From contig JAEDHX010000007.1 of assembly GCA_016296785.1 (NCBI GenBank), forward strand, positions 1 through 44,739: a DNA stretch of 44,739 bases. Direction: 5' to 3'. The stretch's first letter is position 1; each line of letters opens with the position of its first letter. The position numbers and the translations under genes are program-made. The notes below the pieces were generated by a model, which was not told the DNA's origin, made no database searches, and worked only from the letters and a program-made list of their open reading frames with translations. This DNA is from Coprococcus sp. (GTDB lineage: Bacteria > Bacillota > Clostridia > Lachnospirales > Lachnospiraceae). Below, piece by piece: positions 16,274 to 25,405 of this stretch.

Positions 16274-16565
16274 GGCTGGCACACGCATGCTGTTAAGATT
16301 CCCTAAACAGACATAATAAAGACGCCATCTATTTATAGTACACTCATATATCACGGGTTCGTTACCCTCGCTTCACTGCAGTTTTATCTGCGAGGCTTCC
16401 GCGACGAATAAGGGCGTTTGTCGGCTACAGCCTCGCATAAAATTTGTGAAGCTCGGTCACTCCCTATCGATATATGAGTATACTAATAAATAAATGGCGT
16501 CTTTATTATGTCTGTTTTTATGCCACACCCATGCCTCTCTATGATACAGCATGCGTGTGCCAGCC
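16274..16565. mobile_element. 292-bp foldback element with 20-bp terminal inverted repeats (MITE-like)
   Basis: The outer 20 bp are perfect inverted repeats (16274-16293 and 16546-16565). Further in, a 24-bp perfect inverted repeat pairs 16305-16328 with 16494-16517, extended by an imperfect arm (16329-16352 with 16469-16493). The centre (16353-16468) is GC-rich and again self-complementary, with CGCTTCAC/GTGAAGC and TGCGAGGC/GCCTCGCA pairings around a final CGACGAA/TTTGTCG hairpin. No coding sequence or clear target duplication was seen. It fills the gap between two converging genes and could also stop transcription. A non-autonomous transposable element or a structured RNA are the main options. 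Confidence 0.7.
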
Positions 16566-16680
16566 TTCTCCAGCCTCTACAAAATATCTGCGTCTGGGCG
16601 AATATATATTTTGACATTAATTTAGACTATTATATGTATTCAATACAGAACATTTGTATATACGGTAATATTATATTTCA

Positions 16681-19600
16681 CTATTTAATCCTTAATATTT
16701 TTGCCTTGCTCCAGGCGGAATAGTATCTTGTTTTTCCGGATTTGTAGCAGCCTCTTATTCGTATATACTTTTTGCCTTTTGTGAGACGTCTAATTACGTA
16801 TGAGGTCTTCTTTGAGCCCTTTATGGTTATTGTTCTCTTACCCTTAGTGAAGGTCTTATTCTTTGCAAGTTGTATCTGATAGCTTGTTACCTTCTTATTC
16901 TTTCTCCAGATAGCTTTAGCCGTCTTGCTTGTAATTGCTCTGACGGTTCTAAGCTTTGGCGTTGTAAGTCTTCGTGTCTTTTTAGCTGTATATGAGCTTA
17001 CTGCCTCAGGTTTGGCACTATCACCGTAGAATGCACTTACATAATAAATGTATTCTGTTCCATTTCTTCGGCGTACTGATGTATCAATATATGTTGTAGC
17101 TGCAGAACCGGTTAATACCTTTATTCTTGTATACTGAGAAGCATTTGCCTTCTTCCTGTATACCATGTAGCCTGTTGCATTTGCAACCTTGTTCCATCTG
17201 ATTCTTATTCCGCCTGACGTATTTATAAGGCTACTTATTTTGCAGGTATTAAGAGTAACAGTCACTAAAGGCTTCGTAATTGTAAATTTACTTATTATAC
17301 TTCCTGTATAATTGCCTTTTCCTGTAATTGTTATTTTTGCTATTCCGATAGTATTATTGCCACTATAACTTATTGTATAGTCAATGCCTTCTATCAGTGG
17401 TTTTTCTTTATATGTCAACGTTACTGACGGCTCAATATCTTTACCATCATACATATATGTATTCTTATCGAGCTTAATGCTTATATTTGTATCTGTGCTA
17501 ATATCTAATGGCTTAATCTCATAATCTACTCTGATTTCTCCATCAAAGCTTCCAATTCCCTTAAATGTTGCTGTTGCAGCGCCTACATCTATACAATTTG
17601 TATACTCAACTGTATAGTCTTTATCCCTTGTAAGTATTTTATCTCCAAGAAATACTACTGCTTCCGGCTCCTTGCTGCTTCCATCATATACAAATACATT
17701 TTCTGACAATTCTATTTCAAAATCGGCAAAGTCATATTGGTCAATTATAAAGCTTTCATGTGTAGTTCCGGTAAAATTACCCTTTCCTGTTATTTCTACC
17801 TTCGCTGTTCCAATATTAATATTGTCACTATATGCTACACTATAATCAATTCCTTCTGTTAATATTGTTTTGCCAAATGTTACACTAACTGAAGGTGTCT
17901 TTGCTGTTTCATCATACATATATTTATATGATGAAAGTGCAATAGTGCATATGCTGATATTGGCAGGTTTGATTGTAAACTTCTTAGTATATGTTCCTGA
18001 ATAATTGCCAACACAGGTAATGGTCACAGAGCCTTCTCCGGCATTTATATTATCTGAATATGAAAGTGTATAATCATCATTTAGCGCAAGCAGCTTATCA
18101 CCAACTGTTACAACAGCTGTTGCCTTCTTGTCCGTACCATCATATACATATTCGCCTGTAATCGTAATATCCTCTTCAGTTATCCTGTATGGTTTTATTG
18201 TAAATTGTGCTGATTTAGTGCCGGTATAATTCCCTTTTCCATTAACTTCTACAGTTGCAGTACCTGCATTAACATTATCTGAATATGAAAGTGTATAATC
18301 AGTATCCTCAATAAGACTGTTTGTGCCGATAGTAACTGATGGCTTAGGTGTAATCTCCATGCCAGCATATACATATTCAGTAATCGGAAGCGCTAAGGTG
18401 CTGTCCTTAATATTGGCAGGCTTAATTTCAAAGGTCTTCGTTGTTGTTCCTTCAAAATTACCCAAGCCGGATATTGTTATCTCCGCTGTTCCGGCATTTG
18501 TATTATTACTATAGGAAACTGTATACTGATCCTTTGCTACTTCCTTATCATTAGTATATACAGTGACCGAAGGTGTCTTGGCATTGCCATCATATACATA
18601 TTCATTCTGTTCAGGCTCGACTGTGCAATTACTAATATTTCTTTTTGTAATCGTAAATGTTCCCTTAATGCTTCCTGAATAATTACCCTTACCTGTTATG
18701 GTAAATGAAGCTTCGCCTATATCTTTATTATTTGTGTACTCAATATCACATTCTGCAAGATCTACTGTATGAGAGCTGCTTTCTACTGAAATATTTGGTA
18801 TTATCAAATCTCCTGTATATTCATATGATGCTTGTCTGTGATTTACTGTAAAGCTTGATATATCAAGAGGATTAATTGTCCAGCTCTTACTAACACTTCC
18901 ATAGAAATGATTATCCCCTTCCTTCGGTGTTACTGTTACAGTTGCTGTTCCTGCATTAATGTTATTTGTATATACTATATTTAAGTATCTTGTATATATT
19001 CCTTTTCCGTCCTTGTTGAAGGTCCAGTATAATGCTTTCTTTTCTGTTCCTGAATAAGTAGTATAGCTCTCTCCTGAATAAAGAGATATAAAGCATTCAT
19101 CCAAATTACATGGCAATATACTAAATTCCTTATCAATACTTCCTGATATATCCCCGCTACCTGTTATAGTTACCTTGGCTGTTCCTATTTCTACATTGTC
19201 TGAATATTCAATTGAATAAAGAGAACTATCTACAACAGCACCGCCCTTATTCATTAATGTCACTGTAGGACTAATTTGCCAACCACAATATTCAAATTCT
19301 TCTTTATTTAAGACTATATTATAATCAGCTATACCGGCTTCCTTAATTGCAAATGACTTATTTATTATTCCGTCAAATATGCCTTTACCGGTAATTGTCA
19401 GCGTTGCTGTTCCTATCTCAGTATTATTTGAGCCGGATAGTGTATAGTCTATATCCTTTACAAGAGTATAGCCATTATATGTAATTATCGGGTCCGGAGT
19501 CTGGGCATTTCCTGTATATGCATACCCCTCAGTATCAATAGAAATTGAGCATTTACTTAAGTCAAGCTCGCCCTGAGTACCTACTCTAAATACATATTTT

Positions 19601-21285
19601 TTCTCAAGGGCCTTATTATACTTAGGTCTTACTGTTATTGTTGCAAAGCCTGCGTTACCAAATATTAACGTTCCCCCGGTGCTGCCTGTCATGTTTACCT
19701 TGACAACTGATTCATCCGAGGATATAAATTCCATTTCTTCGTTACTGGTTATCGAACTATCTGTTATATCAGGCATAATACTTCTTGTAAAGAAAGGAAG
19801 TGTACTATGAGAATCATATCTATCCGAAATTGATGAATAGTAATAACCATTGCTTCTATACCACCAAACTGTATATCCTGTTGGAACAGCCATTTTCTGT
19901 ACATGGTCACATTCGGAACATGTTCTTGTCACAATGCCGTTTGTATCAGGCTGTGAATCAATATATTTGTGTCCATTCTCAATTACATGCTTATGACATA
20001 CTGATATATTAGTTGCATCTATCTCGTAGAAGGTGATTGTTCCATTCTTCCAGGTATACCATATAACCTTATCATTAGCTACAATAGGAACACAATCCGA
20101 CAGATTACCCTCAATACTATAGATATTTCCTTCCTTACTGCCGTATTTGTCAATCATTGTATAGTAGGTCACACCACTTTTATTCCATAAAAGCATATAA
20201 TAGTTTTCTGATATGCAAATAAGATGGGGTGTTGTTGCACTTTCTGATATACTACTTCCTTCTGCATAGTTAGTAATATAATTCATACTTATTGTGCCTG
20301 TTGATTTATTCTTCGCAACAACAAAAATGTTTCTTCCTGCTGAGCGGTCAGTGCTGTTAATATCCTTATTTCCGGCTACTATATATGCCTGGCTTGATAT
20401 CTCAAAGCCACCTATAGAAACGCCTGTATAGTTATAACCGGTCGCTCCCGGGATTTCAACTAAATCAGTTACAATACAAGGCGAGCTGTATGACGGTGTG
20501 AACTTACCTGTTGAGAAATCAGTCTGATATTTTAGAAGTGCAATACTTCTAGGATGTGCATCACCATGGTCAACAGCAACAATACTATTACCTTCTGTCT
20601 TAATAAACTGATTGAAGGAATGGCTTACATATCCATAATCATTGTTCATTACAGTGTAATATGAATCAGTTACCGTCATAGTAGTCATATCAACCTGAAT
20701 TGTAACATTAGCCTGATGATTATATCCGTCAGAAGATTGATACATCTCATGACAGGTTCTGATAAGAAGATAATTGCCGCTATGTGTCATTCGCGCTGAG
20801 CCTGCATCAAAAGGAATGGTTGTATTTGCGCCATTAAGTCCGCAAGATGCTATTCTTTTCCAGTTCTTATCATATTTTGTAATCCTAAATACCTGAACAC
20901 TACCAGATTCTTCAAGATTTGCCTGGCCTGACAAAATATAATAATTCGAATCTGTTGCATAAAATGCACCAAATATCGGAAGCTCCTGGCTTACAATAAC
21001 AGTCTTTGTCAGATTATATGATGTATCGTAGTACTCAACAAGATATGAGTTGACTGCTGCACCTGCCTGAAACCTCATAAAACTTCCATCATCGCACAAG
21101 GTCAGATATGAATCTATTGTACTTGCATATACAGAATAATTCTGATCCTCGATATTATCACCATCATATGTAGTGCACTGGGACGAAGCTGCTTTTGAAG
21201 TGATAACTTCGGCCAAACTAAATGATAACAAAAACGACAAAGTAACTGCCATAATTATAAAATGTTTTCTCTTTATCTTCCCCAT
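16681..21285 (-). CDS. Large secreted repeat protein: propeller-like N-terminus, ten MBG-type repeats, two Fn3-like domains
   Basis: A 1534-residue exported protein of unknown function. Residues 1-33 are a signal peptide. Residues 45-430 have repeated WD/beta-propeller-like strands with no family I can name. Residues 430-465 carry a His/Cys pattern (CHKHV, then CSEC) seen in other Lachnospiraceae secreted proteins. Residues 515-560 resemble a Big2-type Ig fold. From about 588 to 1350 there are ten tandem repeats of about 76 residues with the pattern YxYDGxxxxPxVxV, then DYTxSYSxNxNxGTAxxTITGKGNYxGT. Residues 1355-1534 hold two fibronectin-III-like domains, ending in a basic KAKILRIK with no LPXTG or membrane anchor. 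GGGAGG precedes the start. A role as an adhesin or cell-wall-associated protein is inference. Confidence 0.75.
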   Translation of the reverse strand: MGKIKRKHFIIMAVTLSFLLSFSLAEVITSKAASSQCTTYDGDNIEDQNYSVYASTIDSYLTLCDDGSFMRFQAGAAVNSYLVEYYDTSYNLTKTVIVSQELPIFGAFYATDSNYYILSGQANLEESGSVQVFRITKYDKNWKRIASCGLNGANTTIPFDAGSARMTHSGNYLLIRTCHEMYQSSDGYNHQANVTIQVDMTTMTVTDSYYTVMNNDYGYVSHSFNQFIKTEGNSIVAVDHGDAHPRSIALLKYQTDFSTGKFTPSYSSPCIVTDLVEIPGATGYNYTGVSIGGFEISSQAYIVAGNKDINSTDRSAGRNIFVVAKNKSTGTISMNYITNYAEGSSISESATTPHLICISENYYMLLWNKSGVTYYTMIDKYGSKEGNIYSIEGNLSDCVPIVANDKVIWYTWKNGTITFYEIDATNISVCHKHVIENGHKYIDSQPDTNGIVTRTCSECDHVQKMAVPTGYTVWWYRSNGYYYSSISDRYDSHSTLPFFTRSIMPDITDSSITSNEEMEFISSDESVVKVNMTGSTGGTLIFGNAGFATITVRPKYNKALEKKYVFRVGTQGELDLSKCSISIDTEGYAYTGNAQTPDPIITYNGYTLVKDIDYTLSGSNNTEIGTATLTITGKGIFDGIINKSFAIKEAGIADYNIVLNKEEFEYCGWQISPTVTLMNKGGAVVDSSLYSIEYSDNVEIGTAKVTITGSGDISGSIDKEFSILPCNLDECFISLYSGESYTTYSGTEKKALYWTFNKDGKGIYTRYLNIVYTNNINAGTATVTVTPKEGDNHFYGSVSKSWTINPLDISSFTVNHRQASYEYTGDLIIPNISVESSSHTVDLAECDIEYTNNKDIGEASFTITGKGNYSGSIKGTFTITKRNISNCTVEPEQNEYVYDGNAKTPSVTVYTNDKEVAKDQYTVSYSNNTNAGTAEITISGLGNFEGTTTKTFEIKPANIKDSTLALPITEYVYAGMEITPKPSVTIGTNSLIEDTDYTLSYSDNVNAGTATVEVNGKGNYTGTKSAQFTIKPYRITEEDITITGEYVYDGTDKKATAVVTVGDKLLALNDDYTLSYSDNINAGEGSVTITCVGNYSGTYTKKFTIKPANISICTIALSSYKYMYDETAKTPSVSVTFGKTILTEGIDYSVAYSDNINIGTAKVEITGKGNFTGTTHESFIIDQYDFADFEIELSENVFVYDGSSKEPEAVVFLGDKILTRDKDYTVEYTNCIDVGAATATFKGIGSFDGEIRVDYEIKPLDISTDTNISIKLDKNTYMYDGKDIEPSVTLTYKEKPLIEGIDYTISYSGNNTIGIAKITITGKGNYTGSIISKFTITKPLVTVTLNTCKISSLINTSGGIRIRWNKVANATGYMVYRKKANASQYTRIKVLTGSAATTYIDTSVRRRNGTEYIYYVSAFYGDSAKPEAVSSYTAKKTRRLTTPKLRTVRAITSKTAKAIWRKNKKVTSYQIQLAKNKTFTKGKRTITIKGSKKTSYVIRRLTKGKKYIRIRGCYKSGKTRYYSAWSKAKILRIK

Positions 21286-21357
21286 ACATATCCTCCCTGC
21301 GTAATATATTTCCTATATGTTATATATTATCTTTTATGCCCTATATTTGCAATATCT

Positions 21358-21415
21358 AAGCAAGAAAGAATCTTGCTTGTCAGATTCTCGCGCGAAGCGC
21401 GGTCGTTTCTGTGAC
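21358..21415. repeat. Two adjacent hairpins upstream of the GGDEF-EAL gene
   Basis: The first hairpin is a perfect 8-bp stem, AAGCAAGA (21358-21365) with TCTTGCTT (21371-21378). The second is an imperfect stem from 21379 to 21415 whose core is CGCGC-GAA-GCGCG. The GC-rich core stands out from the AT-rich gap and may be a REP-type repeat. The first could serve as a terminator, but no gene on the plus strand ends here. Nothing else was recognised in 21286-21489. Confidence 0.5.
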
Positions 21416-21489
21416 ATGACAAAGTACACAAATAGCAAAAGCACCAAAAACGCATTGTATTTTCATGATTTTTGCCATAGTCTTTTTCA

Positions 21490-21518
21490 TTGTTTATTAT
21501 AGGCAAATTAGCTATAAT
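21490..21518 (+). promoter_or_regulatory. Probable promoter of the GGDEF-EAL gene
   Basis: TTGTTT (21490-21495) and TATAAT (21513-21518) are 17 nt apart, about 36 nt upstream of the start codon. Confidence 0.6.
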
Positions 21519-21554
21519 TAAATTAGGAAATTTTAACGATTGGAGGGGATTATT

Positions 21555-23468
21555 ATGACATACTGGAATTTATCATTTGATGCTATGGCAATGTTCTTTA
21601 TATTGCTTATTTTCGTATGGTATTTTAGTGAGAAAAGAATCCCTCTTCGCAGTCATCGTGTATTTCTTTATTTCCTGGTAATTGTATTTTTGGCAACAGG
21701 TCTGGAAATTACTGCTACCATCATGGCACGAAATATAAACGAATGTGGCTATGACGCGTTTTATTTTGTCTTAACCGTGCAAACGCTTGCAATTAATTTA
21801 GTACCTATGACTTTGTCATATTATCTTTTGTTGCTTACCCACATTGATTTTGGAAGACACAAGGCTATCCGCGCATTTTACCTTGTATGTCTTATAGCAG
21901 ATAGCATAATCATAATACTTAATCCATACCTGCACTGGGCATTTACATTTGAGAATGACAGATATCAGGTTGCCACAGCAGGTCTCGTCCTTTATTTTGT
22001 TGATTTCATCATGATATGCTTCTGTATAGTGACGATAATTAAGGCAAGGACAAGCTTTCTTTTCCTTAAAGTTCTGCCACTAACCTTCAATATTATTTGT
22101 GGTGTATTTGCATGCATATGTCAGATAGTTTTTTATTTCCCTATATTAAATTGCACGCTTGCTGCCATATGTCTGACACTATATCACTACCAACAGAATT
22201 CCGGTACGGTAACGGATTCAGTTACAGGCTTGTTCAACCGTAAATTCATGGGTGATTTCATTCAGAATAAATATATGTCTGGTAAAGAATTCGGAATAAT
22301 TGTAATTGCATTAGATGATTTTAAATTCGTAAATAAAACATATGGCGTTGAAAGCGGTGACCATCTGCTTAGCCAGTTAGGCAACTCCTTAGAGCACACA
22401 GCTATGGGAAATGTTGTATTTCGCTTTGGTTCGGACCAATTCTGTATCGTTGTAAGCAAGCATCATGGCAATATAAGCAGTATTGCTGAGGCTATAAAAG
22501 AACGTTTCCAGCATCCATGGTACGATGACAATGAAATACCAATCATGATGTCTGCATCTATTTGTTGCATTGAATGTCCTTCCGATGCAAAGGATTATAG
22601 AGAACTTATCGAAGTAATTGATTATTCCATGAGCATAGCGAAGAATACAAGAAAAGGACTTGTTACAAATACAAATGATATTAACCTCGATAAAATCAAA
22701 CGCGATAAATCTATCGAGCGTGCGGTTCGTCTTGCAATGTCAAGAGACGAGCTCCTTGTATACTATCAGCCTATTTTCTCAGTAACAAAGGGTGTATATA
22801 ATTCTGCTGAAGCACTTGTAAGACTTAAGGATTCTGAGCTTGGTTGGATATCACCTGAAGAGTTTATTCCTATATCTGAAAAGAATGGTCTCATAGTAGA
22901 GATGGGCGAGATAATACTTAATAAGGTATGTCATTTCATTCAGGAATTCAAGCTTGATCAGACATCAATAGAATATGTTGAGATTAATATCAGTCCTATT
23001 CAGATGATTCAGCCGGACTTTGCTGACAGAGTTATTTCAATTCTTGAGAAGCATAATATCAAGCCAAGTCAGATTAATATGGAGATTACTGAAACTGCTA
23101 CAGTTACATCTGCCTCTGCAGTTATGCAGAATATTCATAAGCTTGTTGATTATGGAATTGCATTTTCACTTGATGACTTCGGCTCTGGTAATGCTAATAT
23201 TTCATACATTAACAAGATGCCGTTTAAGATTATTAAAATTGACAAATACCTTATTTGGGATTCTTTCAAGAGCAGTACCGCCGGTATTACACTTGAATAT
23301 ACAATCAGCATGTTGAATGCCCTTAAGCTTAACATAGTTGCTGAAGGTATAGAAACAGAAGAAATGAAGAACCAGCTGGCAGAGTTTGGTTGCCACTATA
23401 TGCAGGGCTGGTACTACTCAAAGGCAGTACCTGACAACGAATTTGTTGCTCTGCTTGGCGATTCTTAA
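21555..23468 (+). CDS. Membrane GGDEF-EAL protein, probable c-di-GMP phosphodiesterase
   Basis: A 637-residue protein with about seven N-terminal membrane helices (residues 1-210), a GGDEF domain (about 215-370) and an EAL domain (about 385-635). The diguanylate cyclase signature is degenerate: GSDQF at about 292-296 replaces GGDEF, so cyclase activity is doubtful and the domain may sense GTP. The EAL domain retains EALVRL (419-424), the EINIS Asn, EITE, SLDDFGSG, KIDK and AEGIETEE, the residues that bind metal and substrate, so hydrolysis of c-di-GMP to pGpG is likely. GGAGGGG lies six bases before the start at 21555. The sensed signal is unknown. Confidence 0.9.
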   Translation: MTYWNLSFDAMAMFFILLIFVWYFSEKRIPLRSHRVFLYFLVIVFLATGLEITATIMARNINECGYDAFYFVLTVQTLAINLVPMTLSYYLLLLTHIDFGRHKAIRAFYLVCLIADSIIIILNPYLHWAFTFENDRYQVATAGLVLYFVDFIMICFCIVTIIKARTSFLFLKVLPLTFNIICGVFACICQIVFYFPILNCTLAAICLTLYHYQQNSGTVTDSVTGLFNRKFMGDFIQNKYMSGKEFGIIVIALDDFKFVNKTYGVESGDHLLSQLGNSLEHTAMGNVVFRFGSDQFCIVVSKHHGNISSIAEAIKERFQHPWYDDNEIPIMMSASICCIECPSDAKDYRELIEVIDYSMSIAKNTRKGLVTNTNDINLDKIKRDKSIERAVRLAMSRDELLVYYQPIFSVTKGVYNSAEALVRLKDSELGWISPEEFIPISEKNGLIVEMGEIILNKVCHFIQEFKLDQTSIEYVEINISPIQMIQPDFADRVISILEKHNIKPSQINMEITETATVTSASAVMQNIHKLVDYGIAFSLDDFGSGNANISYINKMPFKIIKIDKYLIWDSFKSSTAGITLEYTISMLNALKLNIVAEGIETEEMKNQLAEFGCHYMQGWYYSKAVPDNEFVALLGDS

Positions 23469-23500
23469 TAGTCGCTTTACAGATAATTGTAGCTTTACAA

Positions 23501-23541
23501 ATAAGATGGTCACAAATTTACTTTGTGACCATCTTATTTTT
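23501..23541. terminator. Bidirectional terminator between GGDEF-EAL gene and aspS
   Basis: ATAAGATGGTCACAAA (23501-23516) pairs with its complement at 23522-23537 around a 5-nt loop; TTTTT follows on the plus strand. It ends the two converging genes. Confidence 0.9.
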
Positions 23542-23554
23542 ATTTGGTTAATAC

Positions 23555-25351
23555 CTATTCTTCATTCTCTGTTGTGGAAATCTCAATGCCAAGCTCGACA
23601 AGCTGTGCATCGTCTACAACGTCAGGAGCATTTGTCATAAGACATGATGCGTCCTTTACCTTAGGGAATGCAATTACGTCTCTTATTGATTCCTGCTTTG
23701 CCATAATCATAACAAGTCTGTCAAGACCATATGCAAGTCCGGCATGTGGTGGCACACCATACTTAAATGCATCAAGAAGGAAACCAAAACGCTCATAGGC
23801 CTGTTCCTTAGTAAATCCGAGGCATTCAAACATCTTCTCCTGAATATCATCCTGATGGATTCTTACAGAACCACCGCCAATCTCATTACCATTTAATACA
23901 ATATCATATGCCTTTGCACGTACTCTTCCAGGATCACTATCAATAAACTGAATATCCTCCTCCATAGGCATGGTAAATGGATGGTGCATTGCGGTATATC
24001 TGTTCTGCTCTTCTGACCACTCAAGAAGTGGGAATTCCGTAATCCATACAAATTCAAATACATCCTTATCAATTATATCCATCATCTCAGCAAGATGACA
24101 TCTGAGTGCGCCAAGTGTATCCCATACAACCTTGTTCTTATCAGCAGCAAATAAAAGTAAATCTCCTGCCTCGCCATCAAGCGCTTCGCATATAGCCTTC
24201 ATTTCCTCATCTGTCATAAACTTTGCAAAGGATGATTTGTAGGTTCCATCTTCACTTATTGCAATATATGGAAGTCCTTTTGCACCATATGTCTTTGCAA
24301 AATCAACAAGCGCATCAATCTTCTTACGTGGCATAGCACCCTGTCCCTTTGCATTAATAGCACGAACTGTTCCTCCATTTTCAATTGCACCGGTAAATAC
24401 ACCAAATCCACAATTCTTAACAATATCAGTTACATCCTTAAGCTCTATTCCAAAACGAAGGTCCGGCTTATCTGAACCAAATCTGTCCATTGCCTCAGCC
24501 CAGGTCATTCTTCTTATTGGAAGAGTAATATCAATATCAAGTATATCCTTAAAGAGCTTAGCAAGAAGTCTCTCATTTACGTCTATTACATCCTCAACAT
24601 CAACAAATGAAAGCTCCATATCCATCTGTGTAAACTCCGGCTGTCTGTCTGCACGAAGATCCTCATCACGGAAGCATCTTGCTATCTGGAAATATCTGTC
24701 ATAGCCTGAGCACATAAGAAGCTGTTTAAATATCTGTGGTGACTGTGGCAGAGCATAGAATGTTCCCGGATGAACACGACTTGGAACAAGGTAATCTCTA
24801 GCGCCCTCAGGTGTTGACTTTGTAAGCATAGGTGTCTCTATCTCAAGGAAGCCTTCGTCAGCCATAAACTGTCTTGCTATAGTTGCAACCTTGCTCTTCA
24901 TTATGAGATTTCTCTGAAGGTCCGGTCTTCTAAGATCAAGATATCTGTATTTCAGTCTGAGTTCCTCTTTTGTCTTGCTATTTTCCTCTATTGGAAATGG
25001 AGGTGTATCTGACTCAGAAAGAATGCGAAGTGATGACGCTACAATCTCAATATCTCCTGTTGCAAGATTGTCATTAACAGCACCCTCACGTTTATTAACA
25101 GTACCTTCTACTGCTATTACGAACTCTGAACGAAGCTTACCTGCCTTTTCAAAGCACTCAGTGCCACATGCAGCCTCTTCAAATATTATCTGAAGAATTC
25201 CGCTTCTGTCACGAAGGTCAGTAAATATTATTCCTCCCTTATTTCTACTCTTGGCAACCCAACCCATAACTGTAACCTTCTGTCCAATCATGGTATTATT
25301 TACCTCTGTACATCTATGGCTTCTGTGAAGCCCCTGCATTGATTCTGCCAT
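23555..25351 (-). CDS. aspS: Aspartyl-tRNA synthetase
   Basis: Charges tRNA(Asp) in the cytoplasm. The 598-residue length fits the bacterial type: an N-terminal anticodon-binding OB fold (about 15-105, GWVAKSRNKGGIIFTDLRDRSG), a class II catalytic core with motif 2 FRDEDLRADRQPEFTQ, a bacterial GAD insertion, and motif 3 GLAYGLDRLVM. AGGAGG precedes the start at 25351. It follows hisS by about 55 nt and ends the housekeeping array. Whether it also charges tRNA(Asn) cannot be told from the sequence. Confidence 0.97.
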   Translation of the reverse strand: MAESMQGLHRSHRCTEVNNTMIGQKVTVMGWVAKSRNKGGIIFTDLRDRSGILQIIFEEAACGTECFEKAGKLRSEFVIAVEGTVNKREGAVNDNLATGDIEIVASSLRILSESDTPPFPIEENSKTKEELRLKYRYLDLRRPDLQRNLIMKSKVATIARQFMADEGFLEIETPMLTKSTPEGARDYLVPSRVHPGTFYALPQSPQIFKQLLMCSGYDRYFQIARCFRDEDLRADRQPEFTQMDMELSFVDVEDVIDVNERLLAKLFKDILDIDITLPIRRMTWAEAMDRFGSDKPDLRFGIELKDVTDIVKNCGFGVFTGAIENGGTVRAINAKGQGAMPRKKIDALVDFAKTYGAKGLPYIAISEDGTYKSSFAKFMTDEEMKAICEALDGEAGDLLLFAADKNKVVWDTLGALRCHLAEMMDIIDKDVFEFVWITEFPLLEWSEEQNRYTAMHHPFTMPMEEDIQFIDSDPGRVRAKAYDIVLNGNEIGGGSVRIHQDDIQEKMFECLGFTKEQAYERFGFLLDAFKYGVPPHAGLAYGLDRLVMIMAKQESIRDVIAFPKVKDASCLMTNAPDVVDDAQLVELGIEISTTENEE

Positions 25352-25405
25352 TTTTTATTTATCCTCCTAAACATGACATTTTTGTACCTAATATATCAAA
25401 TGGTT

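Noticed and set aside
16274..16565. CRISPR array or tRNA gene in the foldback region
   Set aside because: The repeats are inverted, not direct with spacers, and no cloverleaf or TTCGA-type arm of correct spacing is present.
16611..16640. TTGACA followed by an AT-rich stretch, a promoter reading into the 3' end of the large secreted protein
   Set aside because: The -10 candidate (TATGTA at 16 nt) is weak and no gene follows on the plus strand; an antisense transcript cannot be ruled out.
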